Origin: Streptomyces sp. NRRL B-24484
GTDB taxonomy: Bacteria; Actinomycetota; Actinomycetes; Streptomycetales; Streptomycetaceae
Length of the DNA stretch: 64,000 nucleotides
Direction: 5' to 3'
NCBI RefSeq assembly: GCF_000717715.1
Contig: NZ_JOAI01000023.1
Coordinates: 1-64,000, forward strand
Shown here: piece by piece, positions 26,159 through 35,606 of the stretch
How the letters are laid out: each line of letters begins with the position of its first letter
Position numbering within the stretch: position 1 is the stretch's first letter
Notes under the pieces: model-generated
What the model was told of the DNA's origin: nothing
Databases searched by the model: none
What the model saw: only the letters and a program-made list of their open reading frames with translations
Program-made: the position numbers and the translations under genes

Positions 26159-27988
26159 ATGGGTCACTACAAGTCCAACCTGCGGGACGTGGAGTTCAAC
26201 CTGTTCGAGGTGTTCGGCCGCGAGCAGGTGTACGGCACCGGCCCGTTCGCCGACATGGACGTCGACACCGCGAAGAACATCCTCAGCGAGATCTCCCGTC
26301 TCGCCGAGAACGACCTCGCCGCGTCCTTCACCGACACCGACCGCACCCCGCCGGTCTTCGACCCGGAGACCAACACCGCGCCGATCCCGGCCACGTTCAA
26401 GAAGAGCTACCAGACCTTCATGGACGCCGAGTGGTGGCGCCTGGGCATCCCGGAGGGCATCGGCGGCCAGGTGACCCCGTCCTCCCTCGTCTGGGCCTAC
26501 GCGGAGCAGGTCCTCGGCTCGAACCCCGCCATCTGGATGTACTCCTCCGGCCCGGCCTTCGCCGGCGTCGTCTACGAGGAGGGCACCGAGGAGCAGCACA
26601 AGGTCGCCCAGCGCATGGTCGACGGCCTCTGGGGCGCCACCATGGTGCTGACCGAGCCGGACGCCGGCTCGGACGTCGGCGCCGGCCGCACCAAGGCGAT
26701 CAAGCAGGAGGACGGCTCCTGGCACATCGAGGGCGTGAAGCGGTTCATCACCTCCGGTGAGCACGACATGTCCGACAACATCATCCACCTGGTGCTGGCC
26801 CGCCCCGAGGGCGGCAAGCCCGGCACCAAGGGCCTCGGCCTCTACATCGTGCCGAAGTACGACTTCGACTGGGAGACCGGCGAGCTCGGCGAGCGCAACG
26901 GCGCCTACGCCACCAACGTCGAGCACAAGATGGGCCTCAAGGCCTCGAACACCTGCGAGATGACCTTCGGCGCCAAGCACCCGGCCAAGGGCTGGCTGCT
27001 CGGCGAGAAGGTCGACGGCATCCGCCAGATGTTCAAGATCATCGAGTTCGCCCGCATGATGGTCGGCACGAAGGCGATCGCCACCCTGTCCACCGGCTAC
27101 CTGAACGCCCTCGAGTACGCCAAGGAGCGCGTGCAGGGTGCGGACATCGCCAACTTCCTGGACAAGACCGCCCCGCGCGTCACCATCACCCACCACCCGG
27201 ACGTCCGCCGCTCGCTGATGACGCAGAAGGCGTACGCCGAGGGCATGCGCGCCCTGGTGCTCTACACCGCCTCCGTCCAGGACGACGTGCTGGCCGCCCG
27301 CCTGCGCGGCGAGACCGACGAGGCCGCCGAGCGCCTGAACGACCTGCTCCTGCCGATCGTCAAGGGCTACGGCTCGGAGAAGTCCTACGAGCAGCTCGCC
27401 CAGTCCCTGCAGACCTTCGGTGGCTCCGGCTACCTGCAGGAGTACCCGATCGAGCAGTACATCCGCGACGCCAAGATCGACACCCTGTACGAGGGCACCA
27501 CCGCCATCCAGGGCCAGGACTTCTTCTTCCGCAAGATCGTCAAGGACGGCGGCCAGGCGCTCACCGCCGTCTCCGAGCAGATCCAGAAGTTCATCGCCAC
27601 CGGCGAGGGCGGCGACGCCCTGGCCGCCGAGCGCGAGGCGCTCGGCAAGGCCGCCGGCGACCTGGAGGCGATCGTCGGCAAGATGCTCGCCGACCTGACC
27701 GCCGTCCAGCAGGACGTCACCAACATGTACAAGGTCGGCCTCAACGCCACCCGCCTGCTGCTGGTCTCCGGCGACGTCGTCATCGGCTGGCTGCTGCTCC
27801 GCCAGGCCGCCGTCGCGCTGGCCAAGCTGGAGGCCGGCGCCTCGGAGAAGGACGTCCCCTTCTACCAGGGCAAGGTCGCAGCGGCCCGCTTCTTCGCGCG
27901 CAACGTCCTGCCGACCACCGCCCCGCAGCGCCTGATCGCGGAGGCCGTGGACAAGGACATCATGGACCTCGCGGAGGAGGCCTTCTGA
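26159..27988 (+). CDS. Acyl-CoA dehydrogenase, long (FadE5-like) subfamily
   Basis: A 609-aa FAD enzyme, much longer than the usual 380 residues. The N-terminal extension and C-terminal domain are typical of the ~600-residue actinobacterial group related to FadE5. The central fold has [17 protein letters not shown] (flavin/CoA contacts), the helix with [11 protein letters not shown], and [23 protein letters not shown] with the catalytic-loop region [15 protein letters not shown]; the Glu in YEGTT aligns with the catalytic base. It performs the first step of beta-oxidation. CGGAGAAA precedes ATG 26159. Confidence 0.92.
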   Translation: MGHYKSNLRDVEFNLFEVFGREQVYGTGPFADMDVDTAKNILSEISRLAENDLAASFTDTDRTPPVFDPETNTAPIPATFKKSYQTFMDAEWWRLGIPEGIGGQVTPSSLVWAYAEQVLGSNPAIWMYSSGPAFAGVVYEEGTEEQHKVAQRMVDGLWGATMVLTEPDAGSDVGAGRTKAIKQEDGSWHIEGVKRFITSGEHDMSDNIIHLVLARPEGGKPGTKGLGLYIVPKYDFDWETGELGERNGAYATNVEHKMGLKASNTCEMTFGAKHPAKGWLLGEKVDGIRQMFKIIEFARMMVGTKAIATLSTGYLNALEYAKERVQGADIANFLDKTAPRVTITHHPDVRRSLMTQKAYAEGMRALVLYTASVQDDVLAARLRGETDEAAERLNDLLLPIVKGYGSEKSYEQLAQSLQTFGGSGYLQEYPIEQYIRDAKIDTLYEGTTAIQGQDFFFRKIVKDGGQALTAVSEQIQKFIATGEGGDALAAEREALGKAAGDLEAIVGKMLADLTAVQQDVTNMYKVGLNATRLLLVSGDVVIGWLLLRQAAVALAKLEAGASEKDVPFYQGKVAAARFFARNVLPTTAPQRLIAEAVDKDIMDLAEEAF

Positions 27989-28018
27989 GGCCCCTGAAGT
28001 CTGCCTGACACACCCTCA

Positions 28019-28060
28019 CGCCGTGGGGCCCGGTCCACCGACCGGGCCCCACGGCGTTTC
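28019..28060 (+). terminator. Rho-independent terminator of acyl-CoA dehydrogenase gene
   Basis: Perfect 16-bp stem (28019-28034 with 28041-28056), 6-nt loop, followed by TTTC. It sits 31 bases after the stop codon. Confidence 0.85.
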
Positions 28061-28175
28061 TCCGCCGGACGGAACCGGGCAAACTCCACGTCACGGACGG
28101 TCTGACGGACGGTCCGGAATGCACTGTGTCCCGGTGTCCTCACCGTTGTGTCACCGTTTTTGAGTTCGCCGCGTC

Positions 28176-28193
28176 ATGTCCGTGTACGGGCAT
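28176..28193. promoter_or_regulatory. 18-bp inverted repeat upstream of M18 peptidase
   Basis: ATGTCCGTGTACGGGCAT has 8-bp arms with one mismatch around GT. It lies 63 bases before the peptidase start, near CATATGCT, which could be part of the -10. Candidate operator; regulator unknown. Confidence 0.35.
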
Positions 28194-28255
28194 ATGCTCA
28201 GATGCGGACCCGGTACCCCCATCCGGCGTCCGACCTCCCTCAACCCAGGAGCAGC

Positions 28256-29557
28256 ATGTCGACCGCCGACCGCCCGGCCCACTTCGACCGGACGCACACC
28301 GACGATCTGATCGCCTTCCTCGGCGCCGCGCCCTCGCCCTACCACGCCGTGGCCGCGTCGGCCGAGCGCCTGGAGAAGGCGGGCTTCCGCAGGGTCCTGG
28401 AGACCGACGCCTGGGGGGCCGAGGCCGGCGGCCGGTACCTGATCCGCGGGGGCGCGCTGATCGCCTGGTACGTGCCCGAGGGGGCGGGGCCCGAGACGCC
28501 GTTCCGGGTGGTCGGCACGCACACCGACTCGCCCAACCTCCGGGTCAAGCCGATCCCGGACACCGGCGCCTCCGGCTGGCGCCAGGTCGCCGTGGAGATC
28601 TACGGCGGCGTCCCGCTGAACACCTGGCTCGACCGCGACCTCGGCATCTCCGGCCGCCTCGCGCTGCGCGACGGCAGCGCCCGGCTGGTGCAGATCGACG
28701 AGCCGCTGCTGCGCGTCCCGCAGCTGGCCATCCACCTGGACCGCGCCGTCAACGAGGGCCTGAAGCTCGACAAGCAGCGCCACCTCACCCCGATCTGGGG
28801 GATCGGCGAGGTGACCGAGGGCGCGCTCCTGGAGTACGTCGCGGGCAAGGCCGGCGTGGCCGCCGCGGACGTGGCCGGCTGGGACCTCATGACCCACGAC
28901 GTGCAGCCCGCCTCCTACCTCGGCCGCGACCGCGAACTGCTGGCCGGCCCCCGGCTGGACAACCTGCTCTCGGTGCACGCCGGCACCGCCGCCCTGGCCG
29001 CCGCGGCCACCGGCGACGCCCCGCTGGCGTACATCCCGGTGCTGGCCGCCTTCGACCACGAGGAGACCGGCAGCGAGTCCGACACCGGCGCGCAGAGCCC
29101 GCTGCTCGGGAACGTGCTGGAGCGCACCGTGTACGCCCGCGGCGGCACCGCCGAGGACCGCGCCCGGGCGCTGGCCGGCACCGTCTGCCTCTCCTCCGAC
29201 ATGGGGCACGCCGTGCACCCCAACTACAGCGAGCGGCACGAGCCGGGCCACCACCCGATGCCCAACGGCGGCCCGATCCTCAAGGTCAACGTCAACAACC
29301 GGTACGCCACCGACGGCGTCGGCCGGGCGGTGTTCGCCGCGGCCTGCGAGAAGGCCGGCGTGCCGTGGCAGACCTTCGTCTCCAACAACGCCATGCCCTG
29401 CGGCACCACCATCGGCCCGATCACCGCGGCGCGGCTCGGCATCACCACCGTGGACTGCGGCATCGCCGCGCTCTCCATGCACTCCGCCCGCGAGCTGTGC
29501 GGCGCGGAGGACCCGTACCTGCTGGCGAGCGCCCTCAAGGCGTTCCTGGAGGGCTGA
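28256..29557 (+). CDS. M18 family aspartyl aminopeptidase
   Basis: A 433-aa zinc aminopeptidase. Metal and catalytic residues are visible: VGTHTDSPNLRVKP (His/Asp), FDHEETGSES (Glu-Glu), LSSDMGHAVHPNYSERHEP (Asp, His) and HSARELCGAEDPY (terminal His). It releases N-terminal acidic or neutral residues from peptides in the cytoplasm as a dodecamer. ATG 28256 follows CCCAGGAGC; the in-frame upstream extension of 36 residues is unlikely. Confidence 0.92.
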   Translation: MSTADRPAHFDRTHTDDLIAFLGAAPSPYHAVAASAERLEKAGFRRVLETDAWGAEAGGRYLIRGGALIAWYVPEGAGPETPFRVVGTHTDSPNLRVKPIPDTGASGWRQVAVEIYGGVPLNTWLDRDLGISGRLALRDGSARLVQIDEPLLRVPQLAIHLDRAVNEGLKLDKQRHLTPIWGIGEVTEGALLEYVAGKAGVAAADVAGWDLMTHDVQPASYLGRDRELLAGPRLDNLLSVHAGTAALAAAATGDAPLAYIPVLAAFDHEETGSESDTGAQSPLLGNVLERTVYARGGTAEDRARALAGTVCLSSDMGHAVHPNYSERHEPGHHPMPNGGPILKVNVNNRYATDGVGRAVFAAACEKAGVPWQTFVSNNAMPCGTTIGPITAARLGITTVDCGIAALSMHSARELCGAEDPYLLASALKAFLEG

Positions 29558-29617
29558 GCCCGGGCGCAGGCGCCCCCCAAGAGGAACCCCGGGCCCGGAG
29601 GGCCGTCCGCAGGCGGT

Positions 29618-29642
29618 GGGGGCCGCCGGGCGGGCGGCCCCC
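29618..29642. terminator. Terminator between peptidase and NHL genes
   Basis: GGGGGCCGCC (29618-29627) pairs with GGCGGCCCCC (29633-29642), loop GGGCG. It lies between convergent genes. Confidence 0.65.
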
Positions 29643-29662
29643 GGGCCTTCACCCGCCGCCGG

Positions 29663-31483
29663 TCACTCCATGCCGGCGAGCACCAGTGGCAGACGGCCCG
29701 CGCCGCCGGCCACCAGCTTCACCGGCACGCCCCAGTCCTGCTGGTGCACGTGGCAGGCCGGGTACTCGATCTCCGGGTCGTCGTCGCAGGACGCCGCCAT
29801 CGCCGACACGTGCAGCACGCCCTCGGCGACCGCCTCGTTCAGCACCAGCTCGCGGGAGAGGTCGGTGTCCGCACCCGCGCCCGAGAGCAGCAGCTCCGGG
29901 GGGGTGGAGCTGACCAGCAGCCGGGTGGACGGGCCGTAGCGCTCGTCCAGCTTCTGCCCGGACGGAGCCTGGAAGACCACGTCCAGCTGCAGGGCGCCGG
30001 GGGCCACCTCGGTGGCGGCGCGCTGGGTGCGGTGCGCCACCGACTCGACCCGGACGGCCTCCTCGGGCAGCCGCAGCCGGGTCAGCCGGTGCCGGGCCGA
30101 CTCCACCACGACGATGTCGCCGTCCACGACCACCGCGCCGGAGGGCTCGCGGACGTCCGTGGCGAGGGTGGTCACCTCGCCGGTCGCCGGGTCGAAGCGG
30201 CGCAGCGCGTGGTTGTAGGTGTCGCTGATCGCCACCGAGCCGTCGGGCAGCACGGTGACGCCCAGCGGGTGCTGCAGCAGCGCCTGCTCGGCGGCGCCGT
30301 CGCGGTGGCCGAAGTCGAACAGGCCGGTGCCGACCGCGGTGTGGACCGAACGTGTTTCACGTGAAACCCAGCGCACCGCCGAGGTCTCCGAGTCGGCCAC
30401 CCAGAGCCGCTCGCCGTCCGCGGAGACCGCGAGGCCGGACGGCTGGGCGAACCAGGCCTCGGCCACCGGGCCGTCGACCAGGCCCTCGTTGGTGGTGCCG
30501 GCCGCGACCGCGACCGTGTCGGCCGCCGGGTCGAAGGCCCACAGCTGGTGCACGCCCGCCATGGCGATCCACACCCGGCCGTCGAACCAGGCGACGTCCC
30601 AGGGCGAGGAGAGGTCGACCTCCCGGGCGGGCCCCTCGGTCGCCGAGCCCTGCCACCACTGCCGGCCGGTGCCGGCCAGCGTGGTGGCGCTGCCGTCGGA
30701 GAGCCGGACGCCGCGCAGTGCGTGGTTCACGGTGTCCGCCACCACCACGTCGTAGCCGAGGTCCAGGCCGTCCGGCACCAGGGCGAGGCCCTGCGGCTCG
30801 CTGAACCGCGGAGCGGCGCCGTCCACCAGGCCGCGCTCGCCGTCGCCGATCCGGCGCAGCACCGTCTCGCCGTCCTCGGCCAGCTCCACCAGCGAGTGGT
30901 GCCCGGAGTCGGCCACCAGGTAGTGGCCGTCCGGCAGCCGCACGGCCTTGCCGGGGAACTTCAGGTCGCCCGCCTGCGGCTCGGGCGGCACGTACGGGCC
31001 GTCGCCGCGGCGCAGCGTGCCCTTGGCGGCGTGCTCGGCCTCCAGCTCCTCGACCAGGGCGGCGATCGCGTGCGCGTGGCCCTCGCCGGCGTGCTGCGCG
31101 ACGACGTAGCCCTCGGGGTCGATCACCACCAGCGTCGGCCAGGCCCGCACCGCGTACTGCTTCCAGGTGGCCAGCTCCGGGTCGTCCAGCACCGGGTGGT
31201 GCACCTCGTACCGGTCCACCGCGTCGACCACGGCCCGGTGGTCGGCCTCGTGGACGAACTTGGGCGAGTGGACGCCGACGATCACCACCGTGTCGCGGTG
31301 CGCCTCCTCCAGCTCCCGGAGTTCGTCCAGAACGTGGAGGCAGTTGATGCAGCAGAAGGTCCAGAAGTCGGCGATGACGATCTTGCCGCGGAGGTCGGCC
31401 AGCGTCAGGTCCTTGCCGCCGGTGTTGAGCCATCCGCCCTTGCCCACCAGTTCGGGGGCGCGTACGCGTGCACGTGTAGCCAT
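29663..31483 (-). CDS. Thioredoxin-like/NHL-repeat protein
   Basis: A 606-aa fusion. Residues 1-150 are a thioredoxin fold of the AhpC/TSA-like type with the sequence FWTFCCINCLHVL; a CxxC-type active site (CINC, preceded by Cys) is present. Residues about 165-440 form an NHL beta-propeller with repeated blades (LVADSGHHSLVEL, VVADTVNHALRGV, ISDTYNHALRRFD). A C-terminal beta domain has CDDDPEIEYPACHVHQQDWG, also Cys-rich. No signal peptide is evident; NHLRC2-like proteins share the architecture. ATG 31483 follows GATGAGG. The parS site at 30354 lies inside the gene. Confidence 0.85.
   Translation of the reverse strand: MATRARVRAPELVGKGGWLNTGGKDLTLADLRGKIVIADFWTFCCINCLHVLDELRELEEAHRDTVVIVGVHSPKFVHEADHRAVVDAVDRYEVHHPVLDDPELATWKQYAVRAWPTLVVIDPEGYVVAQHAGEGHAHAIAALVEELEAEHAAKGTLRRGDGPYVPPEPQAGDLKFPGKAVRLPDGHYLVADSGHHSLVELAEDGETVLRRIGDGERGLVDGAAPRFSEPQGLALVPDGLDLGYDVVVADTVNHALRGVRLSDGSATTLAGTGRQWWQGSATEGPAREVDLSSPWDVAWFDGRVWIAMAGVHQLWAFDPAADTVAVAAGTTNEGLVDGPVAEAWFAQPSGLAVSADGERLWVADSETSAVRWVSRETRSVHTAVGTGLFDFGHRDGAAEQALLQHPLGVTVLPDGSVAISDTYNHALRRFDPATGEVTTLATDVREPSGAVVVDGDIVVVESARHRLTRLRLPEEAVRVESVAHRTQRAATEVAPGALQLDVVFQAPSGQKLDERYGPSTRLLVSSTPPELLLSGAGADTDLSRELVLNEAVAEGVLHVSAMAASCDDDPEIEYPACHVHQQDWGVPVKLVAGGAGRLPLVLAGME
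30354..30367. promoter_or_regulatory. parS centromere-like site (ParB binding)
   Basis: GTTTCACGTGAAAC at 30354-30367 is the 14-bp palindromic parS consensus of Streptomyces and most bacteria, with no mismatch. It sits inside the NHL-protein coding sequence. In S. coelicolor most parS copies lie within a few hundred kb of oriC, so the site supports an oriC-proximal origin for this stretch. Confidence 0.93.
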
Positions 31484-31523
31484 GACCTCATCCAACCCCA
31501 TCGGGCCCGGCCGGCATTCCGGG

Positions 31524-31557
31524 CCGGGCCCCGGCCGCCGCGGCGGCCGGGGCCCGG
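31524..31557. terminator. 34-bp perfect GC palindrome
   Basis: A perfect self-complementary 34-mer centred at 31540/31541 (arm CCGGGCCCCGGCCGCCG). It lies downstream of the B-lectin gene (minus) and 41 bases upstream of the NHL gene start. It is most likely the terminator of the lectin gene. Confidence 0.5.
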
Positions 31558-31587
31558 GTGGTCACCGGCGCGACCGCCGGCGCGGGG

Positions 31588-32463
31588 CTACGCCCTGCCC
31601 CAGGTCCCGGTGGACCAGAGGGCGCCGGCGGGGTCCGACCGGCCGGGCCGGTAGATCACGAGGTTGCCGTCGTCCTGCACCCGCGCGTAGGCGCCCGGGG
31701 CGTGCAGGTTCGGGGTCGACCAGCCGATCAGGCCGTTGGACGCGTTGGACAGGTACATGGCGCCCGTGACGTTCGAGAGGAACGCGATCGACGCCGGGCG
31801 GTTCCACGTCCCGGTGGACCAGAGCGCGGCGCCGTCCCGCTTCCGGTAGAGCACCAGGTTGCCGTCGGTCTGGTTGACCAGCCAGGTCGAGTTCGACCTG
31901 ATCCACTGGCCGGGCCGGATGCCCCGGCTCCGGTCCAGGACGCCCTCCGGCCGCGAGGCGCCGTCGACCGCCGGTGCGAGGCCGGTGGTGGTCTGCCAGA
32001 GCGTCCCGTTGATCGAGCTGCTGACGCCCCACCAGCCGTCCAGCAGCTGGGCGTACGCCCCCGGGTGGCCCCAACTGCGGGTGCTCCAGAGCGCGTCCGC
32101 CGGTGCGCTCCGCCCCTGGCGGTAGACGACCAGGTTGCCGTCCGGCTGCATGACGGCGTAGGCGCCGGGGTGGCCGTAGGTGCCGCTGCTCCACACGGCC
32201 GGGCCGTGGTTGCCGGTCGGGCCGACCAGGTAGAGCACCAGGTTGCCGTCCCCCTGCATCACCAGGGCCGTCTCGCCGCTGACGAGGCTCTGACCCGGTG
32301 TGAGCTGCTGACCGCTCTGCAGGAACGCCGACGTTCCCGCGGCGGCGGGCTGCAGTGCGGGCACGGCGGTCGCGGCGGTCGCGGTCGCGGCCGGGGCCGA
32401 GAGCGCGAGCGCCGCGGCGCCGGCCAGGGCCGCGACGGCCCGTCTGAACACGATCTTCCGCAT
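31588..32463 (-). CDS. Secreted bulb-type (B-lectin) mannose-binding lectin-like protein
   Basis: A 291-aa exported protein with a classical signal peptide (basic MRKIVFRR then Ala/Leu-rich, cleaved near ATATA). At least two B-lectin domains follow; the sugar-binding motif QxDxNxVxY appears as MQGDGNLVLY, MQPDGNLVVY, NQTDGNLVLY and VQDDGNLVIY. The family binds mannose or is a fold-only scaffold in bacteriocins (LlpA-like). No catalytic domain is seen. A candidate extracellular carbohydrate binder. Confidence 0.85.
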   Translation of the reverse strand: MRKIVFRRAVAALAGAAALALSAPAATATAATAVPALQPAAAGTSAFLQSGQQLTPGQSLVSGETALVMQGDGNLVLYLVGPTGNHGPAVWSSGTYGHPGAYAVMQPDGNLVVYRQGRSAPADALWSTRSWGHPGAYAQLLDGWWGVSSSINGTLWQTTTGLAPAVDGASRPEGVLDRSRGIRPGQWIRSNSTWLVNQTDGNLVLYRKRDGAALWSTGTWNRPASIAFLSNVTGAMYLSNASNGLIGWSTPNLHAPGAYARVQDDGNLVIYRPGRSDPAGALWSTGTWGRA

Positions 32464-32571
32464 GAGTGGAAGTCCCCCTCTTCATGTAGGCACACGATTC
32501 ATACACCCTGCCGTCCGCCGCCGTGCGGGCCCCCGGGCCAGAAGCCGGCCGGACCGGGCGAGAATGGGGCG

Positions 32572-33378
32572 GTGATCGTCGCCAGTGAGCCCCGGGGGCC
32601 CGTCGCCGTCCCGCCGTCCGTCGTGGAGTTCGCCGCCGGGCGACCGGTACGGCCGGTGTGGCGCAACCTCCTCGGAGGGCTGACCTTCCAGGTCGGGGCC
32701 GACGGGGAACGGGAGTTCGTGAAGTGGCTGCCGGCCGGTGCCGGTCGCGGACTGGAGGCCGAGGCCGTCCGGCTGCGCTGGGCGGCGAGGTTCACCGCGG
32801 TGCCGGTGGTGCTCGCCGCCGGGTCGGACGAGGACGGCTCGTGGCTCGCCACGGCCGGGCTGCCCGGGCGGTCCGCGGTGGACGACCGGTGGCTGCGCGA
32901 TCCCGCGATGGCCGTCCGGGCGGTCGGCGAGGGGCTGCGCGCCCTGCACGAGGCGCTGCCGGTCGACGGGTGCCCGTTCGACTGGTCGGCCGGGGCCAGG
33001 CTCGGCGCCGTCCGGGCCCGGGCCGCGGCGGGCCTGATCGACCCCGCCGACCGGCCCGAGGGGCTGCCGCGGTTCACCACCGTCGACCAGGCGCTGCGCG
33101 TGCTGGAGGACGTCCCGCCGCCGGACGGCCCGGCGGTCTGCCACGGCGACGCCTGCGCCCCCAACACGCTGGTCGGCGACGACGGGCGGTGGACCGGCCA
33201 CGTCGACCTCGGCGCGCTCGGCGCCGCCGACCGCTGGGCCGACCTCGCCGTCGCCACCTGGAGCACCGTCTGGAACTACGGCCCGGGCTGGGAGAAGCCG
33301 CTGCTGGACGCCTACGGCATCGCACCGGACGGGGAGCGGACGGCCTACTACCGGCTGCTCTGGCACCTGTCCGACTGA
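32572..33378 (+). CDS. Aminoglycoside phosphotransferase family protein, APH(3')-like
   Basis: A 268-aa kinase of the choline kinase/APH fold. It has VCHGDACAPN (Brenner motif HGDxxxxN) and HVDLGALGAADRWADLAVA, which closely follows the APH(3') pattern DxGxxGxADRxxDLA. The metal-binding Asp and catalytic Asp are present. It could phosphorylate an aminoglycoside or an unrelated small hydroxyl compound; no antibiotic cluster is near. GTG 32572 is the most plausible start. Confidence 0.8.
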   Translation: MIVASEPRGPVAVPPSVVEFAAGRPVRPVWRNLLGGLTFQVGADGEREFVKWLPAGAGRGLEAEAVRLRWAARFTAVPVVLAAGSDEDGSWLATAGLPGRSAVDDRWLRDPAMAVRAVGEGLRALHEALPVDGCPFDWSAGARLGAVRARAAAGLIDPADRPEGLPRFTTVDQALRVLEDVPPPDGPAVCHGDACAPNTLVGDDGRWTGHVDLGALGAADRWADLAVATWSTVWNYGPGWEKPLLDAYGIAPDGERTAYYRLLWHLSD

Positions 33379-33461
33379 TCGCGGGCGCCCCGTGCCGGTG
33401 ACCGGATCGTTCCGGTGCGGGACGTGATCATGTCTGGGGTGCGGGCCCGCCGGCGGCCACC

Positions 33462-34055
33462 ATGGAGGACATGAAGAGCGCACTCGTCGTGATCGACGTC
33501 CAGGAGTCCTTCCGCCGCCTGCCCAACTGGGAGGCCGTCTCCGATCCGGGGATCGCCGACAAGGTCGGCCGGCTGGTCGCCGCCGCCCGGGAGAAGGACG
33601 ACCTCGTGGTGTGGATCCTGCACACCGAGCCCGGCAGCGGCACCCCCTTCGACCCGGAGTCCGGGCATGTGCGGCTGATGGACGGCCTCAAGCCCGAGGA
33701 CGGCGAGCCCGTCCTCACCAAGACCTCGCACAACGCATTCACCACCACCAACCTGCAGCAGCAGCTCACCCGGCACGGCGTCGGCGAGGTCGTGGTCAGC
33801 GGCATCCGCACCGAGCAGTGCTGCGAGACCACCGCGCGGGTCGCCTCCGACCTCGGCTACCGGGTCGTGTTCGTCACCGACGCCACCGCCACCCACCCGA
33901 TCGAGCACCGGGACGCCCCCGCCGGCCGCAGCCTGGCGGAGGTCCTCGCCGACCCGCGTACCCTGTCCACCGACGAGATCATCACCCGGACCGAGTACGC
34001 CCTCGCACGGCGCTTCGCCCGGATCGCCACCGTGGAGGAGCTGACCGGATCGTGA
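33462..34055 (+). CDS. Cysteine hydrolase, isochorismatase family
   Basis: A 197-aa isochorismatase-like hydrolase. The family triad is suggested by Asp in VIDVQESF, Lys in TKTSHNAF and Cys in TEQCCETTAR, preceded by the cis-peptide VSGIRTEQC. The substrate is unknown. The ATG at 33462 is taken; ATG 33471 directly after GGAGGAC is possible. The stop overlaps the next gene (GlxA-type regulator) by 4 bases. Confidence 0.85.
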   Translation: MEDMKSALVVIDVQESFRRLPNWEAVSDPGIADKVGRLVAAAREKDDLVVWILHTEPGSGTPFDPESGHVRLMDGLKPEDGEPVLTKTSHNAFTTTNLQQQLTRHGVGEVVVSGIRTEQCCETTARVASDLGYRVVFVTDATATHPIEHRDAPAGRSLAEVLADPRTLSTDEIITRTEYALARRFARIATVEELTGS

Positions 34056-34966
34056 CCAGGGTGGTCTTCCTGCTGGCGCCGCGGCTGCACCTGCTGGACC
34101 TCGCCGGTCCGGCCCAGGTCTTCTCCGCGGCGGCCGACCTCGGCCACGCCTGGGAGATCGGGTACGTGGCCGAGCAGGAGGACGTCACCACCGCCCAGGG
34201 CATCGGGCTGAAGGCCGCCACCCGGTGGCCCGGGCTGTCCGCCGGTGACCTGGTGGTCGTCCCGGGCTGGCGCTCGCCGAGCCTGCCGACCGGGCCGGTG
34301 TTCACCCGGGAGACCCTGCAGCGGGTGGTCGCCCACCACGCGGCCGGCGGCACCGTGGCCAGCATCTGCTCCGGCGCGGACGCGCTGGGCCGGGCCGGCC
34401 TGCTGGACGGCCGCCGCTGCACCACCCACCACGACCTGCAGGACGAGCTCGCCCGCCGCCACCCGCGGGCCTCCGTCGTCCCCGACGTGCTGTTCGTCCA
34501 GGACGATCGCGTCCTCACCTCCGCCGGGATCGCCAGCGGGATCGACCTGGCGCTGCACCTGCTGGCGGTCCGCCACGGCCCCTACGTCGCCGCCCAGGTG
34601 GCCCGCACGATGGTCGTCCACACCCGCCGCAACGGCGACGAGCAGCAGGACAGCGCGATGCTGCGGCACCGCGCCCACCTCAGCGACGCGGTGCACCGGG
34701 TGCAGGACGTCATCGACGCCCGGTTCGCCGACCCGCTGCTGCTCTCCGGGCTGGCCGCCGGCGCCGGGGTCAGCGAACGGACCCTCACCCGGCGCTTCAC
34801 CGAGGCGACCGGCCTCACCCCGCTGCGCTACCAGCAGCTGCTGCGCCTGGAGCACGCCGAGCACCTGATCGGCCGGGGCGCCACCGTGGAGTCGGCCGCC
34901 CGCTCGGTCGGCTTCCAGGACGCCCGGATGCTGCGCCGGCTGCGCGCCCGGCCCGCCGCGGACTGA
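34052..34966 (+). CDS. GlxA-type AraC-family regulator (DJ-1/PfpI + HTH)
   Basis: A 304-aa regulator. Residues 1-180 form a DJ-1/PfpI-like domain with the nucleophile-elbow region SICSGADALGRAGLL. Residues about 210-300 are an AraC HTH with LLSGLAAGAGVSERTLTRRF. The second HTH reads VESAARSVGFQDARMLRRL and ends there, shorter than usual. It is coupled by a GTGA overlap to the isochorismatase gene, suggesting it regulates that gene. Confidence 0.85.
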   Translation: MTRVVFLLAPRLHLLDLAGPAQVFSAAADLGHAWEIGYVAEQEDVTTAQGIGLKAATRWPGLSAGDLVVVPGWRSPSLPTGPVFTRETLQRVVAHHAAGGTVASICSGADALGRAGLLDGRRCTTHHDLQDELARRHPRASVVPDVLFVQDDRVLTSAGIASGIDLALHLLAVRHGPYVAAQVARTMVVHTRRNGDEQQDSAMLRHRAHLSDAVHRVQDVIDARFADPLLLSGLAAGAGVSERTLTRRFTEATGLTPLRYQQLLRLEHAEHLIGRGATVESAARSVGFQDARMLRRLRARPAAD

Positions 34967-35077
34967 CGGCACCCGGACGGCCGGTCTCCGCGCCCCGCCG
35001 CGCGGCCGAGGGCTGACCTGCGGCCCGGCGTCCGGCACGATGTGCTCGGCAGTGTCCGTCGAGGGAAGCAGGCAGGC

Positions 35078-35563
35078 ATGAAGTACGTGGTCAAGGAGCG
35101 GCTGTTCGCGGTCGGCGACGACTACTGGATCGAGGACGGCGACGGCGAGAAGGCCTTCCTGGTGGACGGCAAGGTGCTGCGGCTGCGCGACACCTTCGAG
35201 CTGCAGGACCCGTCCGGCGCGGTGGTCGCCGTCATCAAGGAGAAGGTGCTCACCGTCCGCGACGCGATGCGGATCGAGAACGCCGAGGGCGACACCGTCG
35301 CGACCGTCCGCAAGAAGCTCTTCACGCCGTTCCGCGACAAGTACCTGGTGGAGCTGGAGGCCGGCGGCGAGCTGGAGGTGCACGGCGACCTCATCGACAA
35401 GGAGTACAAGGTCGAGTCGGACGGCGACACCGTCGCCGAGATCTCCCGCAAGTGGTTCCGGATCCGCGACACCTACGGCGTGGAGATCGCGGACGGCGCG
35501 GACGTGCCGCTGCTGCTCGCCGTCGCCGTCTGCCTGGACCGGATGGTCGAGCACAACGCCTGA
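35078..35563 (+). CDS. LURP-one-related (Tubby-like) family protein
   Basis: A 161-aa beta-rich protein with repeated hydrophobic/charged strands (FLVDGKVLRLRDTFEL, VIKEKVLTVRDAMRIE). This pattern matches LURP-one-related proteins with the Tubby C-terminal-like fold. Family function is unknown in bacteria, possibly membrane association. ATG 35078 follows GAGGGAAGCAGGCAGGC. Confidence 0.8.
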   Translation: MKYVVKERLFAVGDDYWIEDGDGEKAFLVDGKVLRLRDTFELQDPSGAVVAVIKEKVLTVRDAMRIENAEGDTVATVRKKLFTPFRDKYLVELEAGGELEVHGDLIDKEYKVESDGDTVAEISRKWFRIRDTYGVEIADGADVPLLLAVAVCLDRMVEHNA

Positions 35564-35606
35564 CGCCCCGCCGGCCCGCGGCGGTGCGCCGCGGGCCGGC
35601 CGGCGC

